Assembly: GCF_003335215.1 (NCBI RefSeq)
Contig: NZ_QPGB01000002.1
Location: 558,001-622,000, forward strand
Direction of reading: 5' to 3'
Length of the DNA: 64,000 nt
From: Parvibium lacunae
Lineage (GTDB): Bacteria > Pseudomonadota > Gammaproteobacteria > Burkholderiales > Burkholderiaceae_D
Shown: positions 9,226 to 17,331 of the stretch, one piece after another
How the letters are laid out: every line of letters begins with the position of its first letter
How positions within the stretch are numbered: position 1 is the stretch's first letter
Notes under the pieces: generated by a model
The model's input: the letters and a program-made list of their open reading frames with translations, nothing else
Database searches by the model: none
What the model was told of the DNA's origin: nothing
Program-made: the position numbers and the translations under genes

Positions 9226-10376
9226 TGCCCAGCCCCTTGCGCAATCTCTGCCAGCGCCGCCAGAAAACGGCTATTTTCCTCAGGCAAGCCAATCGAGACG
9301 CGCAGCCACTGCGGCAAGCCATAGTTAGCCACGGGCCGCACAATAATGCCGCGCTTTAACAAGGCCTGATAAACCTGCGCGCCGGCATTGGCGGCACCAG
9401 CGGCGAGGCTGTCCACATCAAACAAAATGAAGTTTGCATAGGAGCGGATATACGGCAGCCCCAACGCCGCCAAGCCGGCCCCGACTGCTTGTAACCCGGC
9501 CTGATTGAGCGCATAGCTTTGCGCTAAAAACGCCTGATCTTGCAAAGCAGCCAACGCGGCAGCCTGCGCCAAGGCATTCACATTGAAGGGCTGACGCACT
9601 CGGTTTAATAAATCGGTGATCTCTGGCTGTGCCAGGGCATAGCCAATGCGCAAACCCGCCAAGCCATAGGCTTTAGAGAGCGTGCGCGAGACGATCAGGT
9701 TTGGATATTGGCGCACCCACGCCACGGTATCAAACCGTAACTCGGGCGGCAGATACTCGGTGTACGCTTCATCCAGCACCACAATCACCGTGGGCGGCAC
9801 CGCTGCCAAAAAGGCCGCCAACTCTGCGGCGGGAATAAACGTGCCAGTGGGGTTATTTGGGTTCGCAATAAACACCAGATGGGTGTGCGGGTTGTTTTTG
9901 ATGGTGCGCAGCATGGCCGGTAAATCGTGCCCAAAGCGATTTGTGCCGCTGGTGAGGGCAGGCACCTCAATGCACTCTGCACCCGTGGCCTGTGTGGCCA
10001 GCGGGTAAACGGCAAAAGCATGCTGGGCATAGACCGCCGCCCGCCCCGGTGAGAGCACCGCCCGCGCGGCCAACTCCAAAATATCATTTGAGCCGTTGCC
10101 CAGGGTAATCCAGCTTTCTGGCACGGCGGTTTGCTGGCTTATCAGCGCTTTCAGTGCAAAGCCATTGGCATCCGGGTAACGTCCTAAATCATGCATGGCA
10201 GCCTGCATTGCCTGCTGCGCCTGAGGGCTCATGCCCAAGGGGTTTTCATTGGAAGCCAGCTTCACAATCTGCGCTTCATCCAGGCCATACTCCCGCGCCA
10301 CTTCACTGATTGGCTTGCCGGCCTGATACGGCGCAATCGCCCGAATATAGGTTGGTGCTACATCTAAAAGCGACAT
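9222..10376 (-). CDS. hisC: Histidinol-phosphate/aromatic aminotransferase
   Basis: A 384-residue class I/II PLP aminotransferase. The PLP lysine is in SRTLSKAYGLAGLRIGYA, and VKLASNENPLGMSP near residue 40 is the HisC-type N-terminal motif. Its position between pheA and tyrA indicates that in vivo it serves phenylalanine and tyrosine transamination (the HisHb role in the supraoperon of Pseudomonas) and probably also histidinol phosphate. It lies 18 bases after the pheA stop and overlaps tyrA by four bases. Confidence 0.95.
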   Translation of the reverse strand: MSLLDVAPTYIRAIAPYQAGKPISEVAREYGLDEAQIVKLASNENPLGMSPQAQQAMQAAMHDLGRYPDANGFALKALISQQTAVPESWITLGNGSNDILELAARAVLSPGRAAVYAQHAFAVYPLATQATGAECIEVPALTSGTNRFGHDLPAMLRTIKNNPHTHLVFIANPNNPTGTFIPAAELAAFLAAVPPTVIVVLDEAYTEYLPPELRFDTVAWVRQYPNLIVSRTLSKAYGLAGLRIGYALAQPEITDLLNRVRQPFNVNALAQAAALAALQDQAFLAQSYALNQAGLQAVGAGLAALGLPYIRSYANFILFDVDSLAAGAANAGAQVYQALLKRGIIVRPVANYGLPQWLRVSIGLPEENSRFLAALAEIAQGAGQ

Positions 10377-10394
10377 CGTTAGATTCCTTTTGCC

Positions 10395-11483
10395 TTAGCT
10401 CAATGTTTTTACCGGATACGAACCCAGCACCTTGCAATACGCCGCCTCTTGTTGCAGCTCGGCGAGCGCTGCCTGCACCTGTGGCTGCGCTTGGTGGCCC
10501 TCTATATCCATAAAAAAGTAATACTCCCAACTGCCTGTGCGGGCTGGGCGAGATTCAAACCGTGTCATGGAGACCTGATGCTTGGCCAATGGCGCGAGCA
10601 ACGCATGCACCGCACCCGCTTTATTTGCCACTGACAAAATCAGCGAGGTATGGTCTTGCCCGCTCGGCTCGGCCTGGTGCTGGCCAATCACCGCGAAGCG
10701 CGTGCGATTATGCGGATCATCTTGCACATGGCGCGCCACAAACTGCAAGTTATAGCGGGCTGCCGCTTGCTCGCCGGCAATGCCCGCGACCGTTGCATCG
10801 AGGCTGGCTAGGCGTGCGGCCTCGGCATTGCTTGCCACGGCCACCCGCTCAAGCTGCGGGTAATGCTGGTTGAGCCAACTATTACACTGCGCTAACGCCT
10901 GCTGATGCGCACAGACTTTCTGCACGCCTTGCATGGTGCCGCTCTGCGTGAGCACATTATGATGAATTGGCAAGGCGATCTCGCCGCTGATTAACAAAGG
11001 CGACTCTAGGAATAAATCCAGCGTGCGGTTCACCACGCCCTCGGTTGAGTTTTCAACTGGCACCACACCAAAATCGGCGGTGCCTGCCGCTACGGCCCGA
11101 AACACTTCATCGATGGTGGCACACGGCACCAGTTCGACCGACTGGCCGAAATGCTTAAACACCGCTTGCTCAGAAAAAGTGCCTGCGGGGCCTAAATAGG
11201 CCACAAACATCCGCTGCTCTAAGGCGCGGCAAGCCGACATAATTTCCCGAAAAATGGTTTCAATATGCTCACCGTGCAGCGGGCCAGGATTGCGCTCGCG
11301 CAAGCGGGCAATCACCTGCGCCTCACGCTCGGGGCGAAACACGGGCGCTTGTGTGGCCGCTTTATGTTGGCCGACCTGCTCAGCCACCTGCGCCCGCTGC
11401 GCCAGCAAGCGCAAAATATCTTGATCAATCGCGTCTATTTGCACGCGCAATTCAGAAAGTTTGGTTTGCCAACCATCGCTCAT
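10395..11483 (-). CDS. pheA: Bifunctional chorismate mutase/prephenate dehydratase
   Basis: A 362-residue P-protein of phenylalanine synthesis. Residues 1-90 form an AroQ chorismate mutase (LRVQIDAIDQDILRLLAQRA). Prephenate dehydratase starts at YLGPAGTFSEQAVFKHFG, with TADFGVVPVENSTEG as the active-site region. A C-terminal ACT domain (SMTRFESRPARTGSWEYYFF) is the phenylalanine-binding regulator. It is the first gene of the aromatic block in this window. Its upstream DNA holds a tracrRNA on the same strand, ending about 57 bases before the start. Confidence 0.96.
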   Translation of the reverse strand: MSDGWQTKLSELRVQIDAIDQDILRLLAQRAQVAEQVGQHKAATQAPVFRPEREAQVIARLRERNPGPLHGEHIETIFREIMSACRALEQRMFVAYLGPAGTFSEQAVFKHFGQSVELVPCATIDEVFRAVAAGTADFGVVPVENSTEGVVNRTLDLFLESPLLISGEIALPIHHNVLTQSGTMQGVQKVCAHQQALAQCNSWLNQHYPQLERVAVASNAEAARLASLDATVAGIAGEQAAARYNLQFVARHVQDDPHNRTRFAVIGQHQAEPSGQDHTSLILSVANKAGAVHALLAPLAKHQVSMTRFESRPARTGSWEYYFFMDIEGHQAQPQVQAALAELQQEAAYCKVLGSYPVKTLS

Positions 11484-11540
11484 GGAGTGTACTCAGCGAA
11501 TTAAGGAAGATAGAGGATTGTACAACCTCAAAACTAGGCC

Positions 11541-11572
11541 AGAAAAGACGAAAGCCGCATATAGCGGCTTTC
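11541..11572 (-). terminator. tracrRNA Rho-independent terminator
   Basis: A perfect 9-bp stem (GAAAGCCGC at 11572-11564 and GCGGCTTTC at 11558-11550 on the minus strand) with a 5-base loop is followed by GTCTTTTCT. The T-rich side is on the minus strand only. It both ends the tracrRNA and insulates the pheA operon downstream. Confidence 0.85.
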
Positions 11573-11630
11573 CATTTGGTGCATCTTTCAGCTTGTTAGC
11601 GTCTAGAGCGCATATCTCAATGATTTAGAA
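11541..11630 (-). ncRNA. tracrRNA of the type II-C CRISPR-Cas system
   Basis: On the minus strand, bases 11627-11608 are an exact 20-base complement of the crRNA repeat as read from the minus strand. After a small bulge the pairing resumes (CTAG, then CG, then AAC) to the 5' end of the repeat. Downstream come a CTGAAAGATG segment resembling the CUGAAAAGAUGUG loop of the Neisseria meningitidis tracrRNA and a terminator hairpin. Expected length is about 90 nt. The plus strand has no terminator downstream of the antirepeat, which fixes the orientation. Confidence 0.88.
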
Positions 11631-11635
11631 GTTGC

Positions 11636-11664
11636 AATGTAAATTAGTTTTGGGTAAAAATCAA
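11636..11664 (-). promoter_or_regulatory. Putative tracrRNA promoter
   Basis: Reading the minus strand, TTGATT (11664-11659) and TACATT (11641-11636) are separated by 17 bases, matching sigma-70 -35 and -10 elements at four of six positions each. A start about seven bases downstream would fall at about 11629, immediately before the antirepeat, which is where a short tracrRNA should begin. Confidence 0.6.
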
Positions 11665-11719
11665 GCACACAAAAAAACAATTCATTGATTAATCTTGGGT
11701 ACAACATAAAGGCAGATGT

Positions 11720-14700
11720 ATGAAAAACAAAATGCAATACCGTTTGGCCCTTGATTTAGGCACCACCTCACTTGGCTGGGCCATGCTTCGTGTAAAACCC
11801 AATCCCGAAGGCCGTTTAGAGCCTTTTGCCGTCGTAAAAGCAGGTGTGCGAATCTTTTCAGATGGCCGCAACCCGAAAGATGGTTCCTCATTAGCCGTGA
11901 CCCGCCGCGAAGCGCGTGCCATGCGCCGCCGCCGCGACCGCTTACTGAAACGCAAAGCACGTATGCTGCAACAGCTCACTGCCTTTGGCTTTTTCCCCAC
12001 CGATCTGGCCGAGCGCAAAGCACTGGAAACGCTCAACCCCTACGAACTCCGCGCCAAAGGCCTAGATGAACCACTCAGCCCTTATGAGTTTGGCCGGTCG
12101 CTCTTCCACATTAACCAACGCCGTGGCTTTAAAAGTAACCGCAAAACCGACAAAAAAGAAAACGATAGCAGCGCCCTCAAAGCCGCCATTCGGCGTGTGG
12201 CGAGCGAAATCGACGGCAATCAGGCGCGTACCGTCGGCGAATGGCTCTACAAGCGGATGCTCAATGGTCAGCCCGTAAGAGGTCGGTATCGCGAAACCAA
12301 GGTACAAAAAGAAGACGGCAAAACCAAAATCGATAAAAGCTACGATCTCTACATCGACCGCGCCATGGTAGAGGCCGAATTTGAAGCGCTCTGGGCCAAG
12401 CAAGCCTCGCTAAATCCCGCCGTCTACAGCGAGCAAGCCAAGGCCACGCTAAAAGATGTTTTACTGTTCCAACGCAATTTGCGCCCAGTTAAACCTGGCC
12501 GCTGCACACTGATTCCCACTGAAGAACGTGCGCCACTGGCCCTACCGAGTACGCAACGCTTTCGGATTTATCAAGAAGTAAATAACCTGCGCATACTACG
12601 TGAAGGTTTAAAAGACGAAGCACTTACACTGGTGCAGCGTGATGCGCTCGTCACCGCGCTGGAACAGAACAACAAGCGGACTTTTGCTCAAATTAAAAAA
12701 TTGCTCGGTCTTGATGGGCAAACCCAATTTAATTTTGAAGACCCCAAACGCCAAGAACTCAAAGGCAATACCACCAGCGCTATTCTGAGCCACCCCAAAC
12801 ATTTTGGTGACGCTTGGTTTGGTTTTGATGAAGCCAAGCAAGACGGGATTGTGTGTCAGCTTCTCAACGAAGAAAACGAAAGCGCGCTGATTCGCTGGCT
12901 GATGGATCACACAGGGGTGGATGAGGCCCATGCCGAAGCTATTGCCAATGCGGCACTCCCCGAAGGCTATGGCTCGCTCAGCCGCGCTGCCCTCGCCAAG
13001 ATTCTGCCCGAGCTCCGCAAAGCGGTGATTACCTATGACAAAGCGGCGCAAGCCGCCGGGTTTGACCACCACAGCCACATTAGCCCCAGTACCACCGGCG
13101 AAATTTTGCCCGAACTTCCCTATTACGGCGAGGCGCTGCAACGCCATGTGGGCTTTGGCACGGGCAACCCCGATGATGTGCCTGAAAAACGCTACGGCAA
13201 AATCGCCAACCCCACCGTACACATTGGTTTAAACCAAGTGCGCAAGGTGGTGAATGCGCTCATTAAACGCTATGGGCACCCCAGCGAGGTGATTGTAGAA
13301 GTGGCACGCGACCTCAAGCAAAGCAAAAAGCAGCGCGATGAAGAAAACAAACGCCAGGCCGAAAACCAAAAACGTAATGAGCGGATTCGTCAAGATATTG
13401 CCGCCATGCGTCCTGATAGAAGTGAAGAGCGCGTGACCCGTACAGATATTCAAAAATGGATCTTATGGGAAGAGCTAAGCTTTGATCCAGCGAATCGATG
13501 CTGTCCCTACTCGGGCGTACAAATCAGCGCTGAAATGCTAATGAGTGATGCGGTGGAAATCGAACACATCTTGCCCTTCTCTCGCACCTTGGATGACAGC
13601 CTGAATAACAAAACGGTGTCCATGCGCCAAGCCAACCGCATTAAAGGCAACCAAACACCCTTTGAGGCCTTTGGTAAAGACAATGCTCTGGGCGTGAACT
13701 ACAGCGACATTCTGATGCGCGCGCAGCAGATGCCCAAAGCCAAGCGCAAACGTTTCGCTGAAAATGCTTTGGAAGAATGGCTGCAAAATGAAAAAAATTT
13801 TCTTGCCCGCGCGCTGAACGACACCCGCTACCTCAGCCGCGTGGCACGCGAATACGTCAGCCTGATTTGCCCACAAGCCACACGCGTGATTCCGGGACAA
13901 ATGACGGCACAGCTCCGCGCCAAATTTGGCCTGAATGACATACTCGGTTTAGATGGCGAAAAGAACCGCAACGATCACCGCCACCATGCCGTTGATGCCT
14001 GCGTGATTGGCGTCACCGACCAAGGCTTGCTCCAGCGATTTGCCTATGCCAGCGCCAGCGCCCGCGCAAATGGACTAGCGCGTTTGGTAGACACCATGCC
14101 TGACCCTTGGCCCAGCTACCGCCAGCACGTACAACGGGCGGTACAAAATATTTATGTCAGCCACAAACCCGACCACAGCCATGAAGGCGCAATGTTTGAC
14201 GAAACCATCTACAGCGCCACTGGGAAAAGTCGCAGCGCAGCTAAAGATCGCACAGTCATTCCTTTTATTGCTAAAAATTGGAGCCATCCTGACGACCACA
14301 ACAAACAGCGTCCGTTCAAGGGCTTGATAACAGATGTTTCTCAACGGCATCAAAACAAACCCTACAAAGGATTACTATCAAACAGCAATTACTGCATCGA
14401 AATTTATTCGGATGAAGCAGGCTGGGGTGGGCATGTACTCAAAACTTTTGATGCCTATCAAATCGTCAGGGCACACAAAAATGCTAGTGAGGGTATGCAA
14501 GCGCTACGTAATAAACATAGCAGCCAGAATGGGCACCCACTAGTTATGCGTTTGATGATCGGGGACTACATTCGCGCAGAAATAGATGGTTTCTTATTGC
14601 TGCTCCAAGTACTTAAAATCAATAGTTCAGGCTCGATCACCTTCATTAAGCCGAATGAAACCAATATCAGCGCACGGTACTTAGCAAAGCTAGCAGCACA

Positions 14701-14857
14701 AAAAGCTCAAAAAGAAGGTAAGCCATTCGATGACATTGCGCTGAATGATGTTTTCTTTCAGAAAGCAATATCTGCCGATAGTTTACGGTTATTTAAAGCT
14801 AGGCCTGTCACCCTCTCCCCCATCGGTGAGCTACGCGACCCCGGCTTTAAAGGCTAA
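11720..14857 (+). CDS. cas9: CRISPR-associated endonuclease Cas9 (type II-C)
   Basis: A 1045-residue RNA-guided nuclease, in the compact II-C size range. Order: RuvC-I with Asp12 (YRLALDLGTTSLGWAM), arginine-rich bridge helix near 65-85 (RRRRDRLLKRKARMLQQ), recognition lobe, RuvC-II with Glu527 (VIVEVARDLKQSKKQ), HNH with His616 (VEIEHILPFSRTLDDSLNNK) and the following Asn, RuvC-III with His756 and Asp759 (DHRHHAVDACVIG), then the C-terminal PAM-interacting region. All catalytic residues are present. The residue before the HNH histidine is Glu, where Neisseria has Asp. An AAGG ribosome binding site lies eight bases before the ATG. cas1 follows after 11 bases. Confidence 0.98.
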   Translation: MKNKMQYRLALDLGTTSLGWAMLRVKPNPEGRLEPFAVVKAGVRIFSDGRNPKDGSSLAVTRREARAMRRRRDRLLKRKARMLQQLTAFGFFPTDLAERKALETLNPYELRAKGLDEPLSPYEFGRSLFHINQRRGFKSNRKTDKKENDSSALKAAIRRVASEIDGNQARTVGEWLYKRMLNGQPVRGRYRETKVQKEDGKTKIDKSYDLYIDRAMVEAEFEALWAKQASLNPAVYSEQAKATLKDVLLFQRNLRPVKPGRCTLIPTEERAPLALPSTQRFRIYQEVNNLRILREGLKDEALTLVQRDALVTALEQNNKRTFAQIKKLLGLDGQTQFNFEDPKRQELKGNTTSAILSHPKHFGDAWFGFDEAKQDGIVCQLLNEENESALIRWLMDHTGVDEAHAEAIANAALPEGYGSLSRAALAKILPELRKAVITYDKAAQAAGFDHHSHISPSTTGEILPELPYYGEALQRHVGFGTGNPDDVPEKRYGKIANPTVHIGLNQVRKVVNALIKRYGHPSEVIVEVARDLKQSKKQRDEENKRQAENQKRNERIRQDIAAMRPDRSEERVTRTDIQKWILWEELSFDPANRCCPYSGVQISAEMLMSDAVEIEHILPFSRTLDDSLNNKTVSMRQANRIKGNQTPFEAFGKDNALGVNYSDILMRAQQMPKAKRKRFAENALEEWLQNEKNFLARALNDTRYLSRVAREYVSLICPQATRVIPGQMTAQLRAKFGLNDILGLDGEKNRNDHRHHAVDACVIGVTDQGLLQRFAYASASARANGLARLVDTMPDPWPSYRQHVQRAVQNIYVSHKPDHSHEGAMFDETIYSATGKSRSAAKDRTVIPFIAKNWSHPDDHNKQRPFKGLITDVSQRHQNKPYKGLLSNSNYCIEIYSDEAGWGGHVLKTFDAYQIVRAHKNASEGMQALRNKHSSQNGHPLVMRLMIGDYIRAEIDGFLLLLQVLKINSSGSITFIKPNETNISARYLAKLAAQKAQKEGKPFDDIALNDVFFQKAISADSLRLFKARPVTLSPIGELRDPGFKG

Positions 14858-14868
14858 AGGCCTGCGCC

Positions 14869-15810
14869 ATGATAGGCCGCATTGTTGAAGTGGCTGATGA
14901 TCGTCGGCATTTGTTTATGTCGCGCGGTTTTATGGTGGTGCAAGAAACCGAAGGGGAACGCAAAGAACTCGGCCAAGTCCCGCTAGATGATATTGCCGCT
15001 GTGATTGCCAATGCACACGGCCTGAGCTACACCAATAACCTCTTGGTGGCGCTCGCCGAGCGCGGGGCGCCCTTTGTGCTGTGCGCCGCCAACCACAATG
15101 CGGTCGGCATGCTGTTGCCCATACAAGGCAACCACTATCAAGCCAAACGGATTGAAGCACAAATTGCCGCCAGCCAGCCCACACATAAACGCTTATGGGC
15201 GGCACTGGTACGGAGCAAACTCGAACAACAAGCCGCCGCGCTTGAAGCCGCAGGCCGCCCCACCGCACCACTCAATCAGCTTGCAGGCAAAGTAAAAAGT
15301 GGCGACCCTGAAAACCTTGAAGCGCATGGCGCACGCAAATACTGGGGACTACTGTTTGGCGAAGATTTCCGGCGCGATCAAGAAGCCACAGGTGCGCATA
15401 GCGGCCTGAATAGCTTGCTCAATTACGGCTATACAGTGTTACGTGCCGCCACCGCCCGCGCCGTGGTCGCGGCAGGTTTGCACCCCAGCATCGGGCTACA
15501 CCACAGCAACGACAGCAATGCCATGCGTCTGGTGGATGATGTGATGGAACCCTTCCGCCCCGTGATTGATTTAAAAGTATGGCAGCTACACAGCCAAGGC
15601 GAAAGCTACATCACCCCTGACACTAAGCGGGCACTGGTGCGCACCCTGTATGACGATATGCAAACGCCCAGCGGGGCCACGCCCGTGATGGTGTGTTTAC
15701 AAAAACTGGCAGTCTCCATTGCCCAAGTGTATTTAGGCGAAAAAGAAAAGCCCGACCTGCCCCTGCAAGGCCTACCGCTGATGCTGGCCAGTAGCTTGCG
15801 GGATGATTAA
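14869..15810 (+). CDS. cas1: CRISPR-associated integrase Cas1 (type II)
   Basis: A 313-residue spacer-integration enzyme. The metal site is Glu151 (ENLEAHGARKYWG), His211 (SIGLHHSNDSNAM) and Asp224 (VDDVMEPFRPVID). The N-terminal beta domain (IGRIVEVADDRRHLFMSRG) and the all-alpha C-terminal domain are complete. It works with Cas2 to insert new spacers. It starts 11 bases after cas9 and ends two bases before cas2, so all three genes form one operon. Confidence 0.97.
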   Translation: MIGRIVEVADDRRHLFMSRGFMVVQETEGERKELGQVPLDDIAAVIANAHGLSYTNNLLVALAERGAPFVLCAANHNAVGMLLPIQGNHYQAKRIEAQIAASQPTHKRLWAALVRSKLEQQAAALEAAGRPTAPLNQLAGKVKSGDPENLEAHGARKYWGLLFGEDFRRDQEATGAHSGLNSLLNYGYTVLRAATARAVVAAGLHPSIGLHHSNDSNAMRLVDDVMEPFRPVIDLKVWQLHSQGESYITPDTKRALVRTLYDDMQTPSGATPVMVCLQKLAVSIAQVYLGEKEKPDLPLQGLPLMLASSLRDD

Positions 15811-15812
15811 CC

Positions 15813-16139
15813 ATGCTAACGGGGTATCGACTCATGTGGATGGTGGTGATGTTTGATTTACCCGTTATCACCAAGGCTGAACGCAAAGCCGCTACCGACT
15901 TCAGAAACACCCTGCTCGATTTGGGTTTTGAAATGAGCCAGTTCAGCGTATACATGCGCTTTTGCACCAGCTACGCCCAAGTAGATACCTATTGCAGACA
16001 GGTGGAAATGGCCTTGCCAGAAGGTGGAAAAGTCAACATACTGCAATTTACCGATAAACAGTATGAGCGGATTGTGACTTTTCACGGTAAAGCTAAACAA
16101 CCCGCCAAAAAATCCCCCGATCAATTTGACCTTTTCTAA
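15813..16139 (+). CDS. cas2: CRISPR-associated protein Cas2 (type II)
   Basis: A 108-residue ferredoxin-fold protein that dimerises and bridges two Cas1 dimers. The beta-1 strand reads MWMVVMFDLPV with the conserved Asp15, followed by the helix ERKAATDFRNTLLDLGFE and the strand QFSVYMRF. A Lys-rich tail ends in DQFDLF. It is the last cas gene. No csn2 or cas4 follows, which together with the Cas9 size defines subtype II-C. Confidence 0.96.
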   Translation: MLTGYRLMWMVVMFDLPVITKAERKAATDFRNTLLDLGFEMSQFSVYMRFCTSYAQVDTYCRQVEMALPEGGKVNILQFTDKQYERIVTFHGKAKQPAKKSPDQFDLF

Positions 16140-16170
16140 ATATGCCGCTCATTTTCATGGCCCATAAAGC

Positions 16171-16198
16171 GAAAAACCCCTTGAATAATCAAGGGGTT
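16171..16198 (-). terminator. Terminator of the CRISPR array transcript
   Basis: A 10-bp perfect stem (AACCCCTTGA at 16198-16189 with TCAAGGGGTT at 16084+100 to 16075+100, i.e. 16184-16175, on the minus strand) with a 4-base loop runs into TTTC. The T run is only on the minus-strand side, so it stops transcripts leaving the array towards cas2. The 70 bases between cas2 and the first repeat (16140-16209) hold this hairpin and probably also the leader used for spacer integration. Confidence 0.8.
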
Positions 16199-16377
16199 AT
16201 CGCACTGCGAGTTTAAATCATTGAGATATGCGCACTAGCCGGAACCGGCGCGTAGCTTGGGTGCGCGATGTACAAAGTTTAAATCATTGAGATATGCGCA
16301 CTAGCCGGAACCATCCAGACCCGCACGTCGTCAGAAGTTGTAGTTTAAATCATTGAGATATGCGCACTAGCCGGAAC

Positions 16378-16407
16378 TGGTTTGATGCGATACTTATTGA
16401 CTTTATG
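16378..16407 (-). other. CRISPR spacer 3, near-duplicate of spacer 17
   Basis: On the plus strand this spacer begins TGGTTTGATGCGATACTT. Spacer 17 at 17302-17331 is identical over all 30 bases except position 18 (T at 16395, C at 17319). They are 14 units apart with unrelated spacers between. In crRNA sense the difference is 18 bases from the PAM-proximal end, outside the usual seed. Confidence 0.95.
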
Positions 16408-17301
16408 AGTTTAAATCATTGAGATATGCGCACTAGCCGGAACACAAAAAAATCAAAGTGGCAAATCTGCATAAGTTTAAATCATTGAGATATGCGCACT
16501 AGCCGGAACCAAAATCCACGGCTGGGTAATACTCAGGGGAGTTTAAATCATTGAGATATGCGCACTAGCCGGAACCGGAACTCGCTAAGGAACTCGACCT
16601 GTCTCAGTTTAAATCATTGAGATATGCGCACTAGCCGGAACGCATTCGGGCATTGCCTCCAGCTTGACTACAGTTTAAATCATTGAGATATGCGCACTAG
16701 CCGGAACTTATATCTGTTTGTGAGCAGTTAGCTTTAAAGTTTAAATCATTGAGATATGCGCACTAGCCGGAACATACTCTCTTTACTCTCGACTTTAATC
16801 TTGAGTTTAAATCATTGAGATATGCGCACTAGCCGGAACCGACGTGTTTGATGTGTACGCAAACCGTCAAGTTTAAATCATTGAGATATGCGCACTAGCC
16901 GGAACTGCAAGCTGGTTAACAATATTTGCAATTTGAGTTTAAATCATTGAGATATGCGCACTAGCCGGAACCGCTGACTATGGAACAAGTTGCAGGTAAG
17001 CAGTTTAAATCATTGAGATATGCGCACTAGCCGGAACCAGTCAAGCAACGAGGTTGCTGGAAATACCAGTTTAAATCATTGAGATATGCGCACTAGCCGG
17101 AACCAATGCTGAAGCCATTACAGCAGATAAATCAGTTTAAATCATTGAGATATGCGCACTAGCCGGAACTTAGCTCAAGCAATTGCGACTTATACAGAAA
17201 GTTTAAATCATTGAGATATGCGCACTAGCCGGAACTCTGGCATGTCTGACGTGGCAATTGGTTGAAGTTTAAATCATTGAGATATGCGCACTAGCCGGAA
17301 C

Positions 17302-17331
17302 TGGTTTGATGCGATACTCATTGACTTTATG
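17302..17331 (-). other. CRISPR spacer 17, near-duplicate of spacer 3
   Basis: This spacer matches spacer 3 (16378-16407) at 29 of 30 positions, carrying C at 17319 where spacer 3 has T. Flanking spacers of the two copies do not match each other, so this is not a block duplication of the array. Confidence 0.95.

Noticed and set aside
11600-11719. tracrRNA on the plus strand, transcribed toward cas9
   Set aside because: The antirepeat could pair in either sense, but the plus strand has no hairpin with a T run after it. The minus strand has a promoter at the right distance, pairing along the full repeat, and a strong terminator.
11682-14353. Several open frames of 70-204 codons opposite cas9
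   Set aside because: They lie wholly inside a verified Cas9 coding sequence, have no family resemblance and reflect codon bias of the real gene.
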